Assembly: GCA_002779555.1 (NCBI GenBank)
Contig: PEWI01000008.1
Coordinates: 1-5,598, forward strand
DNA length: 5,598 nucleotides
From: Candidatus Bathyarchaeota archaeon CG07_land_8_20_14_0_80_47_9
GTDB taxonomy: Archaea > Thermoproteota > Bathyarchaeia > Bathyarchaeales > Bathycorpusculaceae
Direction of reading: 5' to 3'
Below are positions 1-4,986 of this stretch, one piece after another. A program made the translations under genes and the position numbers. The stretch's first letter is position 1. The number at the start of each line of letters is the position of its first letter. The notes under the pieces were generated by a model that ran no database searches, had not been told where the DNA came from, and saw only the letters and a program-made list of their open reading frames with translations.

Positions 1-6
1 TGGTAC

Positions 7-1449
7 TCATGGGCCTCTAGTGTTGGACCCTGCAAGGTAGAGGTTTTTCACCGGAGTTATATACGCTGGCATTTTTTGATTTATACGGGGGCCATACCAT
101 GCGCCTTCACTATTCCACGTGTATCTTTCAAATGTGAGTGGAGTGGCAGCGTCTTCTACTACTATGTGTTTGGACAAGTTTGGGATGACTTTTTCAGCTA
201 TCTTAATCATTCTGTCGACTACTTCTTTCTTCAACGATTGATACTGTTCCGTACGCGCTCCTTCTGAGCCAATCATCCAGTTATTCTTGTGGCTGTAGGG
301 CGCGAGTGAAACCAGAATCACGCTGCTTTTACCTGTAGGTGCATATGAGGGTTCCAAATTAGACGGAATCCTTATTCCCAAACCGCGTAACTCCAGTTCG
401 CCTTTTCGGAGAGTCCGATGGTATTCATCCCAATCCGCTTCCTTTTCTTCCCCTAAATAGTTGATGTGCGAATCAAACTGCTTCAGATCCGCGTCAACGC
501 CAAGATAGACCACAAATCCGGACACCGACTGTTTCAATTGGCAAATATAATCAGTAAACTCTTTTTGAAGATGTTTTTCTCCAACGAGTTTTTGAAAAGT
601 CTGTTTAACATCAGCGTTTGAAACCACGTATTTGCTTCTTAGTGTGCTTCCATCCTGAAGTTCAACGCCGATTGCTTGGCCATTTTCTATAATAATTTTT
701 GACACCGCCTTTGCGAGCATAAGTTCGCCACCATGTTTCTTTAAGCCATCCGCGATGCAGTCAGAGAACTTTTGAATCCCTCCCTTCGGATAATACAGTC
801 CTTCCATGTATGCGAGCCCAATTACTACAGCAGCCCATGGCGCCATTAGTTCAGATGGGGGAATACCAAGCCAGTTGCTTGGGTAGAATCCCAACATAAA
901 TTTCAAACGTTGATTCTTGAAAAACGAGTCTAGCACGTCTTTAAACGTCCGTCTTCCATACTTGGCTGTTGTAGGAAATCTGCGAACAAACTTTATCATG
1001 CTAAATAAGCCCTTTGGCGGTTCGAAGCTTGGGCTCGTCACTTCTCTTGCCACCTTAGCCATGATGTCAAAGAATCTTGTGATAGAGTTCCTGTCTTCGG
1101 GAAAATAGTTTTGCAGGCTCTTAATGTATTCTTCTATATTTGTACCTGTAACAATCTCCATTCCACAAGAATAAGTCCGATCTAATGGTTCAATTCGGAT
1201 AAACTCGATATCCTTTTCCACTCCAAGTTCACGAAGTCCATGCGTCACAAAACCTTCTTTACCTAGTATAATGCCCTCTGGACCAGCGTGAAACGTAAAC
1301 TTTCCTCTCTTAAATACAGAGCAGTATCCACCAAGGAAAGAGTTTTTGTCAACGACAAGAGTTCTTAGACCCGCCTTTGATAAATACGCCCCACAAGTTA
1401 AACCGCCTATACCTGCCCCAATCACAATTACATCATGTCTATCAGTCAC
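7..1449 (-). CDS. Phytoene-desaturase-like FAD-dependent oxidoreductase, apparently truncated at its C-terminus
   Basis: This is a flavoprotein of the phytoene dehydrogenase/CrtI-carotene isomerase superfamily (COG1233 type). Such enzymes desaturate, saturate or isomerise polyprenyl chains with bound FAD; the substrate here cannot be told. Visible signatures are the N-terminal dinucleotide-binding motif GAGIGG (residues 11-16) with an acidic residue at the end of the second strand (D34), the following LGGYCSVFKRGKFTFHAGP segment typical of the family, the VVSNAD motif in the middle, and NLYLAGSNT near the end. The start is GTG: an in-frame TAG lies at 1453-1455, two codons upstream, and the FAD motif begins at residue 6, so no other start fits. 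The 480 residues end abruptly at a TGA (7-9) inside the C-terminal FAD-contacting segment, where relatives continue for roughly 20-25 residues. The codons after the TGA read Val-Pro before the window ends. The gene is divergent from the regulator at 1590. No carotenoid synthesis gene is nearby. Confidence 0.85.
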   Translation of the reverse strand: MTDRHDVIVIGAGIGGLTCGAYLSKAGLRTLVVDKNSFLGGYCSVFKRGKFTFHAGPEGIILGKEGFVTHGLRELGVEKDIEFIRIEPLDRTYSCGMEIVTGTNIEEYIKSLQNYFPEDRNSITRFFDIMAKVAREVTSPSFEPPKGLFSMIKFVRRFPTTAKYGRRTFKDVLDSFFKNQRLKFMLGFYPSNWLGIPPSELMAPWAAVVIGLAYMEGLYYPKGGIQKFSDCIADGLKKHGGELMLAKAVSKIIIENGQAIGVELQDGSTLRSKYVVSNADVKQTFQKLVGEKHLQKEFTDYICQLKQSVSGFVVYLGVDADLKQFDSHINYLGEEKEADWDEYHRTLRKGELELRGLGIRIPSNLEPSYAPTGKSSVILVSLAPYSHKNNWMIGSEGARTEQYQSLKKEVVDRMIKIAEKVIPNLSKHIVVEDAATPLTFERYTWNSEGAWYGPRINQKMPAYITPVKNLYLAGSNTRGP

Positions 1450-1452
1450 TCT

Positions 1453-1470
1453 CTACACTGCCTACACTGT
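1453..1470. repeat. Tandem 9-bp repeat just upstream of the oxidoreductase start
   Basis: CTACACTG occurs twice with a period of 9 bp (1453-1460 and 1462-1469). On the oxidoreductase strand the copies read CAGTGTAG and lie immediately before the GTG start, so they would be in the 5' leader or at the transcription start. The copy nearer the gene contributes an in-frame GTG-TAG pair. It may be a leader or operator element, or chance. Confidence 0.5.
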
Positions 1471-1477
1471 TCCTGTG

Positions 1478-1507
1478 GTTTTAATTCTCAAGTTGCTGAA
1501 ATAATTC
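1478..1507 (-). promoter_or_regulatory. Possible TATA elements for the oxidoreductase gene
   Basis: Read on the minus strand, two AT-rich stretches lie upstream of the GTG start: GAATTAAAAC (1478-1487) and an AATTATTTC-like stretch (about 1499-1507). With archaeal spacing of about 26 nt they would place transcription starts near 1456 or 1476, giving a very short or about 25-nt leader. Neither matches a strong TATA consensus and I cannot choose between them. Confidence 0.3.
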
Positions 1508-1540
1508 TCCTTCACCAAAGTGCGCGCGGGCGAATTAAAT

Positions 1541-1559
1541 AAATGGTTAAAAATGGTTA
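1541..1559. repeat. Direct repeat AAATGGTTA, period 10 bp
   Basis: AAATGGTTA occurs at 1541-1549 and 1551-1559, one base apart, so the copies are spaced by about one helical turn and face the same side of the DNA. They lie within copy 1 of the 43-bp element and run into the TATA box. In copy 2 the inner unit is conserved as GTGGTTATAA while the outer is degenerate (ATTGGTGTA). This is a candidate dimer-binding operator. Confidence 0.6.
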
Positions 1560-1563
1560 TAAG
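1557..1563 (+). promoter_or_regulatory. TATA box of the regulator gene
   Basis: TTATAAG is centred about 30 nt before the ATG at 1590. With usual archaeal spacing, transcription would start at about 1586, giving an almost leaderless mRNA. That fits the absence of a Shine-Dalgarno sequence before the ATG. It overlaps the second AAATGGTTA unit, so a protein bound to that repeat would compete with TBP. Confidence 0.55.
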
Positions 1564-1589
1564 TCCGTTTTTGCTTATTTGAACCCGTA

Positions 1590-1958
1590 ATGGACTTTTT
1601 TGATGAACGCGTTTTGGCTGCGCTCAAAGACGGCAAACCCAGAAGTTTCACTACGCTTCTGGGCGAAGTGGGCTTTAGCCATAACACTCTGCAGCAACAT
1701 CTTGACCGGCTGGCAGCTCGGGGCCTTGTCGTCAAAGAGAAAATGGCTTCAAACAGTCTAGGAAGACCTAAATTCACCTACCATGTTCCATCCACAGCAA
1801 CAAAGCAAGTGACCACCGCACTTCAAAACCCGTATGAGACGCTCGTGACCCTACAGTTCACTCATCTGAGGCACTTCTGCAGGTTCGAGAAGGGCGGCTA
1901 CTGCAAAGAAGCAAAAAAGAATTGTGGGCCTCAAAACTGCCCCCAAACCAGAAAATAA
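1590..1958 (+). CDS. Winged-helix transcriptional regulator with a C-terminal four-cysteine motif
   Basis: This 122-residue protein is a probable DNA-binding regulator. Residues 1-70 look like a winged helix-turn-helix: a first helix (DERVLAALKDG), a SFTTLLGEVG helix, a recognition helix around SHNTLQQHLDRLAARGL (30-46), and a wing that ends in GRPKFTYHV (58-66), as in many archaeal ArsR/MarR-like proteins. After a linker helix the tail carries C97, C105, C112 and C117 with spacing C-x7-C-x6-C-x4-C, followed by Pro-Gln. Four cysteines so spaced could bind zinc or an iron-sulfur cluster; the sequence does not say which. The start is the ATG behind a TATA box with almost no leader. The gene is divergent from a flavin oxidoreductase and bracketed by inverted copies of a 43-bp element, which suggests autoregulation and possible redox or metal sensing. 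The effector and targets are inference. Confidence 0.8.
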   Translation: MDFFDERVLAALKDGKPRSFTTLLGEVGFSHNTLQQHLDRLAARGLVVKEKMASNSLGRPKFTYHVPSTATKQVTTALQNPYETLVTLQFTHLRHFCRFEKGGYCKEAKKNCGPQNCPQTRK

Positions 1959-1960
1959 GA

Positions 1961-2003
1961 ATTATAACCACTTTACACCAATTATTTAACCCGCCCGCGC
2001 GCA
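1961..2003 (-). repeat. Copy 2 of the 43-bp inverted repeat, directly after the regulator gene
   Basis: This starts two bases after the regulator stop codon and is the inverted counterpart of 1521-1563. On the minus strand it reads GC block, TTAAATAA-like run, then TGGTTATAA. In that orientation its TATA-like part would fire antisense into the regulator's 3' end, at about 1934. On the plus strand it lies some 30-70 bp upstream of the promoter of the small membrane protein gene, so it may instead be an operator for that gene. Confidence 0.75.
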
Positions 2004-2030
2004 ACATAGGGTAGTAGATCAACCACAAGC

Positions 2031-2037
2031 TATATGT
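2031..2037 (+). promoter_or_regulatory. TATA box of the small membrane protein gene
   Basis: TATATGT lies 50 nt before the ATG at 2087. Usual spacing puts the transcription start near 2058-2060. That is downstream of the earlier in-frame ATG at 2045 and favours the 2087 start, which has GGGAG at 2072-2076, ten bases upstream. Confidence 0.45.
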
Positions 2038-2086
2038 ATTCTAAATGGTAGAAATACTTGCAAACCGAATAGGGAGACTTAAATTA

Positions 2087-2251
2087 ATGAGGATAGGTTT
2101 TTGGTCCTTCTTAATTGGAATTTTACTTCTCATTTTTGGCATCGTAGGAGTAGCCAACGAAGTGTTTCAAATGCACATCAACATACCTTGGTGGCCAATT
2201 ATAGCGTTGTTACTTGCCATATGGATCCTAAGCCGCGCCTTCAGAAAATAA
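2087..2251 (+). CDS. Small two-helix membrane protein of unknown function
   Basis: This is a 54-residue protein I do not recognise as a named family. It has two hydrophobic segments, about residues 4-22 (GFWSFLIGILLLIFGIVGV) and 33-48 (IPWWPIIALLLAIWIL), joined by a short polar loop and followed by a basic tail ending in RKs, so both ends are probably cytoplasmic. The pattern of a first helix, a loop, then a WPIIALLLAIWIL helix resembles the membrane domain of small LiaF-like or DUF5668-type proteins, but that is only a resemblance. An in-frame ATG at 2045 would add 14 residues. I prefer 2087 because of the GGGAG ribosome-binding site at 2072-2076 and the TATA box at 2031. It stops with TAA and stands alone, with tRNA-Leu convergent downstream. 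Copy 2 of the 43-bp inverted repeat sits just upstream of its promoter, so it may share control with the regulator. Confidence 0.6.
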   Translation: MRIGFWSFLIGILLLIFGIVGVANEVFQMHINIPWWPIIALLLAIWILSRAFRK

Positions 2252-2347
2252 CAAGGAAACTTACTCTCTGCCATTGCTCTTGATTCGCGCATTAGAAAAC
2301 CAAACAACAATTACAAAAAAATTTTGCAGTTATGAGGATGGCTTGGT

Positions 2348-2352
2348 AAAAA
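2348..2352 (-). terminator. Oligo-T terminator after tRNA-Leu
   Basis: On the minus strand a run of five T follows the tRNA 3' end after a single C. Short T runs are the usual archaeal terminator. A further run of seven T (2317-2323 on the minus strand) lies 30 nt on and could act as a backup. Confidence 0.5.
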
Positions 2353-2353
2353 G

Positions 2354-2438
2354 TGCGGGGGATGGGGTTTGAACCCATGCAGCCCTACGGCAATAGGTCC
2401 TAAGCCTATCTCCTTTGGCCAGACTCGGACACCCCCGC
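2354..2438 (-). tRNA. tRNA-Leu (anticodon UAG)
   Basis: The 85-nt gene folds as a class II tRNA: a 7-bp acceptor stem GCGGGGG/CCCCCGC, discriminator A, a D arm closed by TCC/GGA, anticodon stem ATAGG/CCTAT around loop CTTAGGA (anticodon UAG, reading CUN leucine codons), a 14-nt variable arm (about 2379-2392) with a GCC/GGC stem, and T arm ATGGG/CCCAT around TTCAAAC. No intron is present and CCA is not encoded. A possible TATA element on the minus strand is the TTAAAGATTATTAAC stretch at about 2476-2490. Confidence 0.95.
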
Positions 2439-2642
2439 CCGACTGGTGCGCGTTCAAATAGATTCCATGAAACCTGTTAATAATCTTTAACGCCTGCTGA
2501 ACCTCTAAACCGTCAGCAAGCGTGCCGATTTCTGAAAGAAGGAAATCTACGACAACATCTGAGACGCACGGTTCAGCCCGAAGACCTCAAAAGGAAACGA
2601 AAGCTCTAAATTCTCAGCTTAAGCTCTTTTCATAAAGCCAGC
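2439..2642. other. Spacer between divergent tRNA genes, with a possible structured RNA at 2496-2577
   Basis: No credible ORF lies in these 204 bp. GCTGAACC (2496-2503) and GGTTCAGC (2570-2577) are perfect inverted repeats. Directly inside, CGTGC (2521-2525) can pair with GCACG (2566-2570), sharing one base with the outer stem. Further in, GATTTC (2527-2532) and GAAATC (2542-2547) form a hairpin with a 9-nt loop. TGCTGA (2495-2500) can alternatively pair with TCAGCA (2513-2518). This could be an 82-nt folded RNA or chance. I found no C/D box pair or terminal ACA to name a class. The flanks must also carry the two tRNA promoters. Confidence 0.3.
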
Positions 2643-2716
2643 GCCTCGGTAGCCTAGCCTGGTGGGGCACCGCCTTGGTAAGGCGGCGGTCGCGGGTTCA
2701 ATTCCCGCCCGAGGCT
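2643..2716 (+). tRNA. tRNA-Thr (anticodon GGU)
   Basis: The 74-nt gene has acceptor stem GCCTCGG/CCGAGGC with discriminator T, the archaeal threonine identity base. The D arm is GCC/GGC, the anticodon stem CCGCC/GGCGG surrounds loop TTGGTAA (anticodon GGU, reading ACC and ACU), the variable loop is CGGTC, and the T arm is GCGGG/CCCGC around TTCAATT. There is no intron and no encoded CCA. It shares a 15-nt stretch across positions 8-20 with the tRNA-Met at 5183. It lies 30 nt upstream of a methyltransferase gene and may be co-transcribed with it. Confidence 0.95.
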
Positions 2717-2746
2717 TAGTTCCAACAAGAGCCAGAGAAAGATGGA

Positions 2747-3517
2747 ATGACCATGCTAACCAACTTGAAAGAATACCTTGAGCATCTCCAACTTGAGCAA
2801 CTTTTCAAGAAGCTAGACGCCTCCGACCCCGAGACTCTGGCCAAGACAGTCGAGCATTTTACGGTCAAAGAGGGCGAGAAGAGAGATCAGATTGTCGAGA
2901 ACTACTTCGGACAGAATGGGATATGCCGTATAGTCGACACCGTCACGGAATGTCTGCTTGAGCATCCGCGACTTCCTTCGGAAGGGAAGGTGCTGGATGT
3001 CGGCGCAGGATCGGGCTTTTTTACGGTTAGAGTCGCTAGGAAAGTGAGAGCTGAGATTCCGAATGTTTCTTTTTATGCCATGGATTTGACGCCTGCAATG
3101 CTGCTTTCACTGGCCAAGAAGAAAGCGGATATAGTGCCTTTCGTAGGCCTAGCCGAAAACATTCGAGGCAGCATAGAACAGGCAAGAAAGCACTTCATTG
3201 TTCCATTCAAGTTTGACGCGGTCTTCTCCACGCTAATGCTTCATCACAGCACGCGCCCTGAAAGGTTTTTTGAAAGCATAAAGGAAACCTTGGAAAAACA
3301 CGGAAAGGCCGTGGTTGTTGATCTTTGCGAACACAGTTTCGAAGAGTTCAGGACCGAAATGGGCGATGTGCACTTGGGCTTTAAACCTGAAAATATCCAT
3401 GCAATGGCTCGTCGTCATTTTGCAGATGTCAAGGTTGAGAAACTTCCTGGAATCTGTTGCGAAAGCTCAGGGCGCTCTACCGAAATCTTCATTGCAATTA
3501 TGAAGAATTTTCTGTAA
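2747..3517 (+). CDS. Class I SAM-dependent methyltransferase
   Basis: This 256-residue Rossmann-fold methyltransferase has unknown acceptor specificity. Motif I is KVLDVGAGSGFF (81-92), the SAM-ribose acidic position lies in AMDLTPAML (111-119), and the DAVFSTLMLHH segment (157-167) is the motif-IV region of the UbiE/Methyltransf_11 group. The C-terminal part DLCEHSFEEFRTEMGDVHLGF (192-212) follows the DL-x2-H...R...GD-x2-LGF pattern I associate with the catalytic half of bacterial ArsR-methyltransferase fusions; here no DNA-binding domain is attached. An N-terminal helical region (1-75) precedes the catalytic fold. Cysteines at 60, 69, 194, 237 and 238 do not form a clear arsenite-methyltransferase triad. 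An in-frame TAG at 2717-2719, right after the tRNA, limits the start to ATG 2747 or ATG 2753. No strong ribosome-binding site or TATA box lies in the 30-nt gap, so transcription probably continues from tRNA-Thr. Confidence 0.85.
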   Translation: MTMLTNLKEYLEHLQLEQLFKKLDASDPETLAKTVEHFTVKEGEKRDQIVENYFGQNGICRIVDTVTECLLEHPRLPSEGKVLDVGAGSGFFTVRVARKVRAEIPNVSFYAMDLTPAMLLSLAKKKADIVPFVGLAENIRGSIEQARKHFIVPFKFDAVFSTLMLHHSTRPERFFESIKETLEKHGKAVVVDLCEHSFEEFRTEMGDVHLGFKPENIHAMARRHFADVKVEKLPGICCESSGRSTEIFIAIMKNFL

Positions 3518-3525
3518 AAACGCGG

Positions 3526-3533
3526 TTATATAA
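3526..3533 (+). promoter_or_regulatory. Strong TATA box of the operon at 3580
   Basis: TTATATAA, preceded by the GC-containing AACGCGG, is centred about 50 nt before the TTG start at 3580. Usual spacing gives a transcription start near 3555-3558 and a leader of about 22 nt. That leader contains GAGAGGG (3564-3570), nine bases before the TTG, as ribosome-binding site. Confidence 0.65.
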
Positions 3534-3579
3534 TTTATATATGCATTAATGACAATGAAGATAGAGAGGGAAACCGTTA

Positions 3580-4263
3580 TTGCCCTTTGACGATCCCCTG
3601 ACTGTCGCAATAATCATAGTAGGGGTAATCATCGTCTGTCTGATCATTGTTTACGCCATGAGAAAACTTTGGAAAAAAGAAGGAAAAGTCCTGGAAGAAG
3701 AGAAAGCTGAGACGGAATTCAAGGGTTCGCCGTTCAAAATTGCCAAGAGCGTTCTTAAAGAGCAAGCCGTACGCGCCAGAGAAGAGCTTAGAATATTGGA
3801 CTTGGAAAGGGAGATTCTGAGTGACGCAATTCGTCGGCTTTACGAGGCTCATGCGGAAGGAAAGATAACTGAAGAAGAACGTGAAAGACTAGGGGAAACT
3901 TATAAGTTCCGCATGATGACTGTGAAGGACGCCATTTCAAAAGACGAATCAGTTGTCGCCTTACATGAACTCGAGGCCATGCAGGAAGACCTAGTCAAGC
4001 TTTTCAGCGAACGTTTCGACGAGTTGAACTCCAAGATCGGCGAACTGCGTTCAAAGGTGGAAGTGCAGCCCATAAAAGAGATAGCCGTACCGCTCACGAA
4101 AGAAGAGCCAACTTTGAGCACTGAGGAAAAAGCAAGGAGAAAAAAGAAGCAGCCTCCTGCAAAGCAGAGCCCGAAAACCGAGGCTGAGAAGAGAATAGAA
4201 GAAATCAGGTCCGAAGTGGAAAAGGTTCTGGACAGACTGGGGCAGATGGAACTTGAAACCTAA
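3580..4263 (+). CDS. Membrane-anchored coiled-coil protein of unknown function
   Basis: I do not recognise this 227-residue protein. Residues 7-26 (LTVAIIIVGVIIVCLIIVYA) form one N-terminal membrane helix, followed by basic residues (RKLWKK), so the rest is probably cytoplasmic. Next come long charged helices: about 57-90, a segment LYEAHAEGKITEEERERLGETY (88-109) that resembles the short SHOCT-like helical hairpin, and a likely coiled coil at 126-163. A Lys/Pro-rich linker (183-200, with ARRKKK) leads to a last amphipathic helix (201-224). No catalytic motif is visible, so a scaffold or membrane-tethering role is possible but unproven. The start is TTG: an in-frame TAG at 3562-3564 and the membrane helix immediately after leave no better choice, and GAGAGGG at 3564-3570 is well placed. 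It is the first gene of an operon whose second gene, rpiA, overlaps it by 11 nt, so translation may be coupled. Confidence 0.75.
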   Translation: MPFDDPLTVAIIIVGVIIVCLIIVYAMRKLWKKEGKVLEEEKAETEFKGSPFKIAKSVLKEQAVRAREELRILDLEREILSDAIRRLYEAHAEGKITEEERERLGETYKFRMMTVKDAISKDESVVALHELEAMQEDLVKLFSERFDELNSKIGELRSKVEVQPIKEIAVPLTKEEPTLSTEEKARRKKKQPPAKQSPKTEAEKRIEEIRSEVEKVLDRLGQMELET

Positions 4264-4966
4264 ACAAGATTGGATTGAGACGGCCAAGAAGAACGCTGCC
4301 AAAGAGGCAGTTAGAAACGTTAAAGACGGGTCTGTCGTGGGCTTGGGAAGCGGAAGCACGGCTGCCTTTGCCATCGAGGAATTGGGAAACAGAATCAAAC
4401 ATGAAGGATTGCATGTCTTAGGCGTTCCAACATCCTATCAGGCTTTCATGCTTGCCGTCAAGCACAAGATCCATATAACAACCCTTGAAGAACATACGAC
4501 ACTGGATCTGACGGTAGACGGAGCAGATCAGATAGATGAGAATTTGAATTTGATAAAGGGCATGGGCGGAGCTCTTGCACGCGAAAAGATTGTAGCCTCT
4601 GCCTCAAAAAAGCTCATCATAGTAGCTGATGAAAGCAAGAAAGTCAAGGTTCTAGGAGAAAACAACCAGCCAGTTCCGATCGAGGTGTTGCCTTTTGCAG
4701 CATCGTATGTGATGCGCAAGGTAGGAGATGCCGGCGGAAAACCAGTTCTGAGAGAAGGCGCAAGAAAGGTCGGGCCTGTAATAACTGACAATGGCAACTT
4801 CATCATAGACGCGGGTTTCGGGCCTATCCCTAAGCCAGAGAGGTTGGAGCGAGAGTTGAAGGCTATTTCTGGGGTAGTTGAGACAGGGCTTTTCGTCAAG
4901 ATGGTTCACTCTGTGTATCTTGGAAAGCGCCAAGGCGTGGGGAAACTATATAGGCGAATCAAATAA
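4253..4966 (+). CDS. rpiA: Ribose-5-phosphate isomerase A
   Basis: This enzyme interconverts ribose 5-phosphate and ribulose 5-phosphate in the cytoplasm, supplying ribose for nucleotides. In archaea without an oxidative pentose phosphate pathway it usually works with the ribulose-monophosphate or non-oxidative routes. The 237 residues match the full family length. Signatures are the phosphate loop GLGSGST (30-36), DGADQID (89-95, with Gln where many have Glu), KGMGGALAREKI (102-113) with the active-site lysine K102 and catalytic base E111, and the C-terminal IIDAGFG...GLFVKMVHSVYLG region. The start is TTG at 4253, inside the upstream gene's last codons. An N-terminus of MKPKQDWIETAKKNAA fits the family, and GGGG at 4239-4242 may serve as ribosome-binding site. 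It ends with tandem TAA TAA. The co-occurrence with an unknown membrane coiled-coil protein is not one I recognise. Confidence 0.95.
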   Translation: MKPKQDWIETAKKNAAKEAVRNVKDGSVVGLGSGSTAAFAIEELGNRIKHEGLHVLGVPTSYQAFMLAVKHKIHITTLEEHTTLDLTVDGADQIDENLNLIKGMGGALAREKIVASASKKLIIVADESKKVKVLGENNQPVPIEVLPFAASYVMRKVGDAGGKPVLREGARKVGPVITDNGNFIIDAGFGPIPKPERLERELKAISGVVETGLFVKMVHSVYLGKRQGVGKLYRRIK

Positions 4967-4981
4967 TAAATTTCTAGAAGC

Positions 4982-4986
4982 TTTTT
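4982..4986 (+). terminator. Oligo-T terminator after rpiA
   Basis: A run of five T follows the TAGAAGC sequence about 15 nt after the rpiA stop codons. The position suits an archaeal T-tract terminator. Confidence 0.4.

Larger units (their letters stand above)
1521..1563 (+). repeat. Copy 1 of a 43-bp inverted repeat flanking the regulator gene (promoter copy)
   Basis: This stretch starts with a GC-rich block (TGCGCGCGGGCG), continues with an AT-rich run (TTAAATAA) and ends with TGGTTATAA. Its reverse complement recurs at 1961-2003 with 36 of 43 positions identical and no gaps. This copy contains the TATA element of the regulator gene and ends 27 nt before its ATG. Two copies pointing toward each other around a single regulator gene suggest operator sites for that regulator, though terminal inverted repeats of a small element are also possible. 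Confidence 0.8.

Noticed and set aside
76..267. Plus-strand ORF of 63 codons inside the oxidoreductase region
   Set aside because: It is the complement of a gene with clear family motifs, and its aromatic-rich translation shows no domain.
1547..1777. Minus-strand ORF of 76 codons across the regulator gene
   Set aside because: It is antisense to the winged-helix coding part, rich in Arg/Ser/Cys as expected of a shadow frame, and its frame runs through the regulator's promoter.
2045..2251. Longer 68-residue version of the small membrane protein starting at ATG 2045
   Set aside because: The TATA box at 2031-2037 would place the transcript start downstream of this ATG, and the ribosome-binding site at 2072-2076 serves ATG 2087.
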